DNA of 64,000 nucleotides, taken from assembly GCA_027919835.1 (NCBI GenBank), contig JANVFP010000031.1, positions 1-64,000 of the forward strand, in the 5' to 3' direction. This DNA comes from Lentinula raphanica. Taxonomy: Eukaryota > Basidiomycota > Agaricomycetes > Agaricales > Omphalotaceae. The position numbers and the translations under genes were made by a program. Below are positions 10,914 through 20,829 of this stretch, in pieces (position 1 is the stretch's first letter; each line of letters starts with the position of its first letter). The notes beneath the pieces are model-generated. The model did no database searches, had not been told where the DNA came from, and saw only the letters and a list, made by a program, of their open reading frames with translations.

Positions 10914-11933
10914 CTATTGTACAGTTTCAAGATCTTGGGCTTGTTTGAGTGAAGCTAGTTGTAGTTCTGCCCTTACTGTAGGATTGTCTCTGATATATAT
11001 TTTCCAAGCTGTAGAAGACCAACGTCCCAAGGCCATTATCACAGATTCTGAAAGACCAAGTCTGGCATAGAAGGTTGCACCACCAGCCCTAAGTGAGTGT
11101 CCACCAAACTCCCTACCAACAAAAGCAAAGAACCTGGATTCAAACCAGGATCTAGTGGGGAGTGTTCCATCTTCACAGAGGAACAATGCAGGCCTGGCTC
11201 CATGTAGTTTGTCTCTGATAGAACAGTATTCCTTGAGTAAAGAGACAGGACTGGCCACTGCTTGATGACTTTGGAGAATATCTGTTCCATGGTAAAAAGG
11301 ATCACTCTTGTGATAAGGCAAGTGGTAACCAGCTCTGCCATTCTCAAACTTGAGAGAGGCCTGCTTGATCACCTTACGCCAGTCACGCAGATCATGCTGA
11401 TTAGGAACAGTGAGTTCACCAAGGCGGTGACAGCCATAGAAGCCACAGCTCATGAGAGTTGCAAACAGAAGATCATCATAGGAGAGATGACGAGAGTCAT
11501 AGAAGAGTTGGATATGAGAAATTTGAAGAGGAGGCTTCCTCTTGACTGGGTCAGCTCTAACTTTCTTGGAGCCTCTGATTGTAGCTTGAACCAGAGGATG
11601 AGCACGAGATTCATCAAAGTGAGGATACAGTTGTTTGAGAAAGTGACGAGCACCAGAGAGATATTTGGGTCCAGAGGCAATGTGTCTGGATGTGTAGGCA
11701 ATGTATCTGGAGAGTCTAGATGGAGTAGGATCCAGATCAAGTTTGTGTGAGGTGCAGAAGTGGATGTAATCCCTAGCACCTGTAGTATAGTTCTGCTTTG
11801 TAGACTTTTCAATGGCATGGGCTTGAAGGAATAAAACCAAGTCATCTAGCTTGTTCAAGTCCATAGGAGGGTGAGCAGAGCGCCCTTGTCTCTTCCTCTG
11901 CTCACCCATGGCCTCTAAAAGGACTCTCTCCAT
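10914..11933 (-). CDS. Tyrosine recombinase (YR) of host2, intact
   Basis: A 339-residue recombinase of the phage-integrase fold. It would join the element's (probably circular) DNA to the target without producing a target duplication. The catalytic set is visible: R170 (GCHR), H279-x-x-R282 (GGHSLRAGG), W305 (ALGRW) and nucleophile Y313 (KIYIRD). The N-terminal half (residues 25-130) looks like a SAM-like core-binding domain. The start ATG overlaps the end of pol by 19 nt, the same arrangement as at 18241, suggesting termination-reinitiation coupling. The ORF has no stop or frameshift although pol upstream is interrupted. Confidence 0.85.
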   Translation of the reverse strand: MERVLLEAMGEQRKRQGRSAHPPMDLNKLDDLVLFLQAHAIEKSTKQNYTTGARDYIHFCTSHKLDLDPTPSRLSRYIAYTSRHIASGPKYLSGARHFLKQLYPHFDESRAHPLVQATIRGSKKVRADPVKRKPPLQISHIQLFYDSRHLSYDDLLFATLMSCGFYGCHRLGELTVPNQHDLRDWRKVIKQASLKFENGRAGYHLPYHKSDPFYHGTDILQSHQAVASPVSLLKEYCSIRDKLHGARPALFLCEDGTLPTRSWFESRFFAFVGREFGGHSLRAGGATFYARLGLSESVIMALGRWSSTAWKIYIRDNPTVRAELQLASLKQAQDLETVQ

Positions 11934-13696
11934 CGCGCCGGCAGTAGCTCTCTTGGAGGCTCAAAAGTGCGGACGCAGTAGGAGGGGAACCGGAGCTTGA
12001 AGTCATCCAGTAGGAGTCTAGATAGAAGGTCTCCCTTGATGTTATCCTTGCCAGGTATATGACGAACTCTGATGTCAATACCAGTCTTGAGAACTATACC
12101 AGCAATAGCTAGCAGGATGGAGTTGTGTGATGATTCTTTGACTGCAAGAGAGCTGAGCACTTGAACTGAGTCCAGGCTATCTGAGAAGAACAGGGCTCTT
12201 TTGGGTGGACTAGGTTTGGATGCAATGTGATGGAGTCCTGATAGAATAGCCAGCAGCTCCCTGAAGAAGATGTCTACTATTGGGCTGCCAGGAGTTGGAT
12301 GCACTTGATAGCAAAACCCATTGCTGGCATAAACAAAGGACAGTCCTATATTGCTAGCATCAGTCCAGCACACAAAGTCTGCTTCACTGTCACTCCATGC
12401 TTGGGCATCTACAAATTGTATCCCAATGGCAGACTTGAGCATGTCAGAGAACCAGGTCAGATCTCTATGCACTTCACCATTGATAGGGATGTGACGAAAT
12501 TGAAGTGTTTTGCCACTCATCTTGCAATACATTTCTGTAAGAGCAGGCCTGGCCCATGGAAGAACATTGAGTGACCAGTTCAAAGAACCTGTGAGGTGCT
12601 GCCAGTCTCTGAGTGCAGCTTTCCGATTGGGAGATGAGAGGAAGGTGTGGATGGCTTCCACAAGTCCATCTATGGATTCCTGAGTCAAAGAGATGGAGCC
12701 TTTCATGATATCTGTCAAGAAGCCAATGATTAAGAGCCAGACTCCCCAGTCTTGTTTCCTGTCTTCATAGGGGCAGTCAATCATGTCCTAAAAGACTAGA
12801 AGCTGTACTTGTCTCTTGGGATACTTCTTGCCATGAAAGGTAATCAGATTTCTCTTGAAGTCCCAGCCAAAGAAGTCATCCATGTAGACATGTAGATTAG
12901 GGATTCCTAGCTTCTCTGTCCCAAACCAACAAAGGAGTGCTGATACAGAGCACCAACAGCGAGGAGAGGTTCTAGTTCCAAACACTAATCTCCTAACAAT
13001 GTGAAATCTTCCATCCACAGAAACTTGAACTTGACAAAGTTGCCAGAGAGGATGAGCAGGGAGATTGAGGAAGGCTTTGGCTACATCACTTTTGAACAGA
13101 ACAAGCTCCTCATTAGGGTGCTCTTTGATAACATCATTGAGCACCTGGCCAAAAGTGTGCATGTCATTATATTTGACTTTGGCCTCTTCTCTAGGAATAC
13201 CATCATTAAGACCTGATGCAGTTTGGTCCATGACAACTCTGGCTTTCCCCTTCTGCCAGACTACAAACATAGGGGAAACCTTCATGCCAGGCAATAGTAC
13301 AAAGTCTTCTGATAGTGCTTCTGAGCACCTCCCAGCAGCTACCTCTTGATCTCTGTGGCCTCTAAGCGCAGCAATGTCCTCTGATTCAGTCACATAGTTG
13401 TCCACTTTCTGTTTGCACTCTTCTTCCCACTCTGCTTCATAGAAAGGCCAGAACCCTTCTCTTAATGAACGAATGACAGAAGCAACAAAGGGTTGGTTAG
13501 GATGAGAAGATAGGAGGAGTTCCAAGCGATCCACATTGAATGGGGTTTCAACTTTGATGTAACTAGACATAGATTGCAAGGTAGCAGGAATTTGAGGATT
13601 GTTCAAGAGATGTTCAGGAGGTGAAGGTAGAGGAGGTGCAGTCATTGTAGATGTGATACTGGGAGGAATGATATTACAAGAAGAACTAGAAGAAGA
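11915..13696 (-). pseudogene. host2 pol (RT-RNase H), interrupted
   Basis: Carries RT motif A (KSDVAKAFLNL), motif C (YMDDFFG), and RNase H with TDAS, RELLAI, SDSLD and the terminal HIPGKDN motif. Two defects are visible. A TGG-to-TAG nonsense codon lies at 12785-12787, where other copies read FWDMIDC. The upstream coding sequence is cut at 13696 by insertion of E5; it resumes at 20751-20830 on the same strand. Apart from these, the frame is open throughout, so this pol was probably functional recently. Confidence 0.85.
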
Positions 13697-14416
13697 TCGA
13701 CATGAAGGCGGATTCCAAGGGTAGGGAGCCTTTCTGCAGGCCTCTGCAAACAACAGATCATCTCCCAGTAATTATAGTGCACTATTCATCACAACAGGTA
13801 TGTACATGAAGGTCTTCACCTTCATCATACCTAATGTGTACATGAATACACTTAATTGCTGGCTACCTCTCAAGTGCTCTTGCCACTATACTGTGTACGC
13901 ATACAGAGCTCTATTGTCCCTACAAGTTGTCCACTATAACCCTATGATGATACTCACTCTGTGTTGAGTTATTCATATTTTTTCAGAATGCTTTAATAAA
14001 GCTTTTGAAATATTTTCTATTCTACACAAAGCATTCCTGGATCAAACCTATAGGTGTCTTAGATGGAAATATACAGTTTGATGTCCTCTTCAAGATGCAA
14101 ATAATTTTGAAGGCATTTGGTCTAGTGGTTCTGCTGCAATCCTCATTTTAAAATGCACACTCAAAACACTTGTGTGTTATTTCATTCCCAGAGCCTCTAT
14201 ATCACTTAGCACCATGCCTAGACTCATCACATGGATTCCTGGACATATTTCGGACATTTCCAGCGCTTATAGGGCGCCTGGATCATCAGCTGATAGCTGT
14301 ACATGATCCCATCTTCACATGCATCAGGCAATTGATCATGGGGCTATTTTAAATTGATGTGGCTGTTACAGGTGCCAGAGGTCTGAGCAGAGGCCTGTAA
14401 AAGCGAGTTGAAACAT

Positions 14417-16175
14417 CTAACAAGCATTCTGACTCCCAGATCACACCCAGCTTACCTTCCCAGTACTCCAAGGGCTCCTCTAGCTCCTCTAGGCAGTCTG
14501 AAACCCATGTTCACTTCAGGTCTGTTTCTCCTCACTCCCAGAATGTTCCATCCTCCTCTGCTGCTCCTCACTTGTCACCCTCTCTCTCCCTTGCTGACAG
14601 GCTCTCTGATGACCCTGTGCAGGCTCTGGAGTTTGAGACAGTTGGTGAACAAGTCAGGGCTCTTCAGGAGGTTGTTGAACAGTTCAGAAATGAGGAGATC
14701 AATGCTATGGATGCCTTTAGGGCTGTTAGAGATCTCTCTTTCAATGATGCTATTATATCCCAAGACTATGTGTCTCAGATCATGGATATCCAGAGAGAGA
14801 CTAATAAGTTTAAGAGAGATCAGAGAGCTAAGCTCAAAGGGAAGAAGACTGCTGTCTCAGCAGATCAGAATGATGTCTCTCATGACATCAGGAAAAATAT
14901 TCCCATCTCTAGAGTCCCTAGAGATACCCCCCAATTCCTAGGCTGCTCAGAGATTTTTGTGAGCTTTGAAAGATCAAAAAACATCCTAGAGATCCTGAAA
15001 GATCCTGAAAGCATCTGAAAGCACCAGAAAGCACCAGAAAGCACTAGAAAGCACCCAGAGAATTTTTAGAAGCCTCAAAGAACTCAGATACTCTAGGCTC
15101 TCTGAGACTACCTAGGAATTGGGGGGTATCTCTGGGGACTCTAGAGATGAGAATATTTTTCCTGATGGAAGAAGCTGTCAATGAAGCTGCCTGGGCTAGC
15201 ATGCAGACTCAGATTCAGGATCTGGATGATGAGCAAGCCCAGCTTGAATCTGGTGCTTCTCCTCAAGATCCAGAGCCTATTCTACAGGCTGGGAGAGATG
15301 CCTTGGCTAGACTTCTTGCCTCTCCTGTCAAACCTGCTTCAACTGCTTCAATGCTTCCTGCTGCACTTCTTGAAGCTGCTCCTCACTTGGCACATCTATC
15401 AGGCCCCTCATCTCTTCCTGCTCATGTGCAGAAAACTTGGGAACTCAAGAACCTCTTTGCTGCTGAAAGCAATCTTGACCCAGTTGTATCTCTACTTGCT
15501 GCTCAACCTTTCTCTGATCCTCTCCCTGTCTCTTTGCTTCGCCTCATTGTCAAGGATCGCTTCGTGGACTTTGATAAAGTCTATGCTGCACTGGTCAGCT
15601 TTTCCTCATCTACCTATGATGATAGCAGAGATTTTGGGTCAGAATACAAGCTGGTTCGTAAGGATCAAGTTCTCAAGTCTATGCCTGTCACTTCTGAGTC
15701 TCAATGGCTCCGAGTTTTTGATGCATGGACTGCTCCTTTGCTCAAGGTTTATCCACATCGCAAAGATGAGCTGGAGACATACAAAGCACAAATTATGGAG
15801 TATTTCAGATCCTCACCTTATGATCCATCTGTGGCTATCAGGGTTGATAAAGAAGCTAGGCAGAAAGCTGCCAACACTCCATTTGACCTGGGCAATCCAG
15901 AGAGCTTCCATACTCTTCTTCTCAAAGAGTTGTTATCTGCTAGAAAGAGGCCTTCTGGTGGTAGCCAATCTTCTTCCTCATCCAGCTCAAAGCGTTGTGA
16001 CACACCTTGCCTCCTTTGGAATGAGAAGAGGTGTTCAGAGCCCTGTCCTAATAACAGGAAGCATGGCTACTGCAGTGAGTGTGGAGAACAGCACAGAGCC
16101 ATTGACAATCAGTCCTGCTATGACCAGCTCCAGAAGCGTCGCAGAGAGAGTAGAAAGCGCTCTTCAAGGGCCTAA
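14417..16175 (+). pseudogene. E5 gag, 5'-truncated and MITE-disrupted
   Basis: The gag frame is recognisable from about 14572 (RLSDDPVQALEFETVGEQ) to the stop at 16173-16175. The Cys/His cluster (CLLWNEKRCSEPCP...HGYCSECGEQH) is preserved near the C-terminus. The first part of gag and the leader are deleted. A 282-bp MITE after VSHD (14885) cuts the frame; it resumes with EEAVNEAAWA. The same region is also open in the +1 (pol) frame from 15181 to 16590. Confidence 0.8.
14886..15167 (+). mobile_element. CATCAGG-family MITE, type B
   Basis: A 282-bp element with long, almost perfect terminal inverted repeats (about 65 bp, CATCAGGAAAAATATT...) and a short AGAAAGCACC tandem repeat in the middle. 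The flanking GA is duplicated (14884-14885 and 15168-15169); the homologous uninterrupted gag at about 4188 (minus) has a single GA. It differs by about one base from the copy at 35788, which implies recent movement. Confidence 0.92.
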
Positions 16176-18259
16176 ATCTCTGGCTGGTACAAAGCATTTA
16201 TTGGATACATCTGAATCTACTTCTAATCCACGTTTTAGACGTGGTTATTTATGGTCTTCTACTAGTTCTTCTTGTAACATCATTCCTCCCAGTATCACAT
16301 CTACTATGACTGCACCTCCTCTACCTTCACCTCCTGAACATCTCTTGAATAATCCCCAAATTTTTGCTACTCTACAATCTATGTCTGGTTACATCAAAGT
16401 TGAAACTCCATTCAATGTGGATCGTTTGGAACTCCTCTTATCTTCTCATCCTAACCAACCTTTTGTTGCTTCTGTTATTTGTTCATTGAGAGAAGGGTTC
16501 TGGCCTTTCTATGAAGCAGAGTGGGAAGAGGAATGCAGACAAAAAGTTGATAACTATGTGACTGAACCAGTAGACATTGCAGCACTTTGAGCTCACAGAG
16601 ATCAGGAGGTAGCTGCTGGAAGGTGGTCAGAACATCAGGAAAAATACCTTGGGCCCAGAGAGCCTAGAGACACCCCCCAAAAGCTTAGGCTTCCCAGGCT
16701 TCCCAGAGATTCTCAAAGATTTCCAAAGATTTTTAAAGCAACTCAGGTAAGCCTGAAGACATAAGGTTGACTTAAAATCATTTCAAGAACTTGAAACTGC
16801 CTGGGATTTTGGGGGTGTCTCCAGGCAACCTGGGCCTAGATAGATTTTTCCTGATGAAGCACTACCAGAAGATTTTGTACTATTGCCTGGCATGAAAGTT
16901 TCCCCTATGTTTGTAGTCTGGCAGAAGGGGAAAGCTAGAGTTGTCATGGATCAAACTGCATCAGGTCTCAATGATGGTATTCCTAGAGAGGAGGCCAAAG
17001 TGAAATATGATGATATGCACACCTTTGGTCAGGTGCTCAATGATGTTATCAAAGAGCACCCTAATGAGGAGCTTGTGCTATTCAAGAGTGATGTGGCTAA
17101 AGCCTTCCTCAATCTCCCTGCTCATCCTCTCTGGCAACTTTGTCAAGTTGTTTCTGTTGATGGAAGATTTCACATTGTTAGGAGACTGGTCTTTGGGACT
17201 AGAACCTCTCCTCGCTGTTGGTGCTCTGTGTCTGCACTGCTCTGTTGGTTTGGGACTGAGAAGCTAGGAATCCCTAATCTACATGTTTACATGGATGACT
17301 TCTTTGGCTGGGACTTCAAGAGGAATCTAATCACCTTTCATGGCAAGAAATATCCCAAGAGACAAGTACAGCTTCTAGTCTTTTGGGACATGATTGATTG
17401 CCCTTATGAAGATAGAAAACAAGACTGGGGAGTCTGGCTTTTGATCATAGGCTTCTTAACAGATATCATGAAAGGCTCTATCTCTTTGACTCAGGAATCC
17501 ATAGATGGACTTGTAGAAGCTATTCATACATTCCTCTCATCTCCCAATTGCAAAGCTGCACTCAGAGACTGGCAGCATCTAACAGGTTCTCTAAACTGGT
17601 CACTTAATGTTCTTCCATGGGCTAGACCTGCTCTTACAGAAATGTATCGCAAAATGAGTGGGAAGACACTTCAATTTCGTCACATCCCTATCAATGGTGA
17701 AGTGCATAGAGACCTGACCTGGTTCTCTGATATGCTCAAGTCTGCCATTGGGATACGATTTGTAGATGCCCAAGCATGGAGTGATAGTGAAGCAGACTTT
17801 GTAAGCTGGACTGATGCAAGCAACATAGGCCTATCCTTTGTCTATGCCAGTAATGGCTTTTGTTATCAGGTGCATCCAACTCCTGGCAGCCCCATTGTAG
17901 ACATCTTCTTCAGAGAGCTGCTAGCTATTTTATCTGGCCTACATCACATTGCTTCCAAGCCTAGTCCACCCAAGAGAGTCCTATTCTTCTCTGATAGTTT
18001 GGACTCTGTCCAAGTTCTCAGTTCTCTTGCAGTCAAAGAATCATCACATAACTCCATCCTCCTTGCTATTGCAGGTATAGTTCTCAAAACTGGTATTGAC
18101 ATCAGAGTTCGTCATATTCCTGGCAAAGACAACATTAAAGCAGATCTTCTGTCTAGACTTCTACTGGATGACTTCAAGCTCCAGTTCCCCTCCTACCGCG
18201 TCCGCACTTTTGAGCCTCCAAGAGAGCTACTGCCAGCGCGATGGAGAGAGTCCTTTTAG
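16176..18259 (+). pseudogene. E5 pol (RT-RNase H), MITE-disrupted
   Basis: The RT and RNase H motifs (KSDVAKAFLNL, YMDDFFG, TDAS, RELLAI, SDSLD, HIPGKDN) are all present from 16883 on. The upstream part has an AGA-to-TGA nonsense change at about 16588-16590 (after VDIAAL) and a MITE at 16633-16856. The 458-codon ORF from 16883 to 18259 would be an N-terminally truncated product. Its stop overlaps the YR start. Confidence 0.8.
16633..16856 (+). mobile_element. CATCAGG-family MITE, type A
   Basis: A 224-bp copy inside RT of E5. AA flanks both sides (16631-16632, 16857-16858). Intact pol has GGTCAGAAGCAC at the site (about 2813 on minus), so one AA was duplicated. Confidence 0.92.
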
Positions 18260-19248
18260 AGGCAATGGGTGAGCAGAGGAAGAGACAAAGTCACTCTGCT
18301 CACCCTCCTATGGACTTGAACAAGTTAGATGATGTGGTGTTATTCCTTCAAACCCATGCCATTGAGAAGTCTACCAAACAGAACTATACTACAGGTGCTA
18401 AAGATTATATCAGGTTCTGCACCTCTCATAATCTGGATCTGGATCCCACCCCATCCACACTCTCCAGATACATTGCCTACACATCCAGACATATTGCCTC
18501 TGGACCCAAATATCTCTCTGGTGCTCGTCACTTTCTCAAACAACTCTATCCTCACTTTGATGAATCTCGTGCTCATCCTCTGGTTCAAGCTACAATCAGA
18601 GGCTCCAAGAAAATTAGAGCTGACCCAGTTAAGAGGAAGCCTCCTCTTCAAATTTCTCATATCCAACTCTTCTATGACTCTCGTCATCTCTCCTATGATG
18701 ATCTTCTGTTTGCAACTCTCATGAGCTGTGGCTTCTATGGCTGTCATCGCATTGGTGAACTCACTGTTCCTAATCAGCATGATCTGCGTGACTGGCGTAA
18801 GGTGATCAAGCGGGCCTCTCTCAAGTTTGAGAATGGCAGAGCTGGTTACCACTTGCCTTATCACAAGAGTGATCCTTTTTACCATGGAACAGATATTCTC
18901 CAAAGTCATCAAGTAGTGGCTAGTCCTGTGTCTCTACTCAAGGAATACTGTACTATGAGAGACAAACTACATAGAGTCAGGCCGGCATTGTTCCTCTGTG
19001 AAGATGGAACACTCCCCTCTAGATCCTGGTTTGAATCCAGGTTCTTTGCTTTTGTTGGTAGGGAGTTTGGTGGACACTCACTTAGGGCTGGTGGTGCAAC
19101 CTTCTATGCCAGACTTGGTCTTTCAGAATCTGTGATTATGGCTTTAGGACGTTGGTCTTCTACAGCTTGGAAAATATATATCAGAGACAATCCTACAGTA
19201 AGGGCAGAACTACAACTAGCCTCACTCAAACAAGCCCAAAGATCTTGA
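18241..19248 (+). CDS. Tyrosine recombinase (YR) of E5, intact
   Basis: A 335-residue recombinase, about 95% like that of host2 by eye. It has the same catalytic residues (GCHR, GGHSLRAGG, ALGRW, KIYIRD). The start codon overlaps the pol stop. A one-base difference near the end replaces the host2 C-terminus with a slightly shorter tail (KQAQRS). The ORF is intact although gag and pol of the same copy are broken, so it could in principle act on other copies. Confidence 0.85.
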   Translation: MERVLLEAMGEQRKRQSHSAHPPMDLNKLDDVVLFLQTHAIEKSTKQNYTTGAKDYIRFCTSHNLDLDPTPSTLSRYIAYTSRHIASGPKYLSGARHFLKQLYPHFDESRAHPLVQATIRGSKKIRADPVKRKPPLQISHIQLFYDSRHLSYDDLLFATLMSCGFYGCHRIGELTVPNQHDLRDWRKVIKRASLKFENGRAGYHLPYHKSDPFYHGTDILQSHQVVASPVSLLKEYCTMRDKLHRVRPALFLCEDGTLPSRSWFESRFFAFVGREFGGHSLRAGGATFYARLGLSESVIMALGRWSSTAWKIYIRDNPTVRAELQLASLKQAQRS

Positions 19249-19459
19249 CACTGTACTATAGTACTTTTGTAACATCATCCTATCTGATATACAACCATTT
19301 ACCTCGCGTCTCATTCACATTTTCTTTCACCACCATCCACCCCTCAACAACATTTCATAGCAATTATAGCCCTCCATGATCCGCTTTGAATGTTATGGGC
19401 TTTGGCCTAGTGTTGGCTAACTTTAACTTCCTGTCCCACCTGAGTGCAAAAGGCAGAGG

Positions 19460-20750
19460 TCGACATGAAGGCGGATTCCAAGGGTAGGGAGCCTTTCTGC
19501 AGGCCTCTGCAAACAACAGATCATCTCCCAGTAATTATAGTGCACTATTCATCACAACAGGTATGTACATGAAGGTCTTCACCTTCATCATACCTAATGT
19601 GTACATGAATACACTTAATTGCTGGCTACCTCTCAAGTGCTCTTGCCACTATACTGTGTACGCATACAGAGCTCTATTGTCCCTACAAGTTGTCCACTAT
19701 AACCCTATGATGATACTCACTCTGTGTTGAGTTATTCATATTTTTTCAGAATGCTTTAATAAAGCTTTTGAAATATTTTCTATTCTACACAAAGCATTCC
19801 TGGATCAAACCTATAGGTGTCTTAGATGGAAATATACAGTTTGATGTCCTCTTCAAGATGCAAATGATTTTGAAGGCATTTGGTCTAGTGGTTCTCCTGC
19901 AATCCTCATTTTAAAATGCACACTCAAAACATTTGTGTGTTATTTCATTCCCAGAGCCTCTATATCACTTAGCACCATGCCTAGACTCATCACATGGATT
20001 CCTAGACATATTTCAGACATTTCCAGCGCTTATAGGGTGCCTGGATCATCAGCTGATAGCTGTACATGATCCCATCTTCACATGCATCAGGCAATTGATC
20101 ATGGGGCTGTTTTAAATTGATGTGGCTGTTACAGGTGCCAGAGGTCTGAGCAGAGGCCTGTAAAAGCGAGTTGAAACATCAATTTTTGATCTCCCATTCT
20201 TCCTTTCCTTCTCCCACCATCTCTGACCTGGGTGAGGCTGCCTGCATGTTCCCTAGCTCTTTCTGAGCTCTGATTTCACTGTCCAGTACATTCCTACATC
20301 TGTACAGACTACAGGCCTTCCAGAGGTGTCTCAGATACAAGAATCTGGTATGAAATTTCGCATTTTTCACCATCAAGACACTGAACAGATACCAAAGCAC
20401 ATCCAGACAGATCTAAGGTGATCAGACACTCTAGGAGTTGATTCCTTTGTTAGATCTTGGGTTTTTGGTGTCTCAGTGCGCTCTGATCATGTCTGATAAG
20501 CCTCTACATAGTACTGACTCTTATCTACATAGATCTAACCTTGATCTGCCTGTTTTTCCTTCACCCTCCCTCCTCTTCCTCATATCATGTATGTTCTCAT
20601 TGTTTGTAAATATGTAGTTGTATGTAGCTACATCCTTACCTATCCTGTACCATTATGTAGCCCTCCATGATCCGCTTTGAATGTTATGGGCTTTGGCCCA
20701 GTGTTGGCTAACTTTAACTTCCTGTCCCACCTGAGTGCAAAAGGCAGAGG
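19460..20750 (+). mobile_element. Short non-autonomous YR-element, copy E6
   Basis: A complete short copy from TCGACATG (19460) to GGCAGAGG (20750) directly following E5 in the same orientation, with no base between them. It comprises 5' module, leader, the short-form-specific ~90-nt segment and 3' module. It has no coding capacity. Confidence 0.85.
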
Positions 20751-20829
20751 CCATAGATAGCCACGTCTAAAACGTGGGTTTGAAGCAGATTGGGTAGAGT
20801 CCAGAGTATGCTTTGTACCAGCCAGAGAT
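20751..20829 (-). pseudogene. N-terminal part of host2 pol, separated by E5/E6
   Basis: The pol frame just downstream of the gag stop (KSLAGTKHTLDSTQ..RFRRGYLW). It continues at 13696 once the 7.05-kb insert is removed: ...CTATGG joins TCTTCTTCTAG, matching the intact order at about 16250. Confidence 0.8.

Larger units (their letters stand above)
13697..19459 (+). mobile_element. YR retrotransposon copy E5 (gag 5' end deleted)
   Basis: Starts with TCGACATGAAGG (13697) and ends with GGCAGAGG (19459). It contains 5' module (13697-14416), partial gag, pol, intact YR and 3' module. The leader and gag N-terminus are missing: the 5' module joins gag at about 14416 over a 2-3 base microhomology. 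Two MITEs disrupt it (14886-15167 in gag; 16633-16856 in pol). With E6 it forms a head-to-tail pair inserted in host2 pol; flanks AGAAGA and CCATAG rejoin without duplication. Confidence 0.85.

Noticed and set aside
15181..16590. A 469-codon ORF overlapping E5 gag as a separate gene.
   Set aside because: Its first two thirds are the +1 shadow of gag (Leu-rich, no domains) and its end is the start of pol. It is recorded as an overlap finding, not as a gene.
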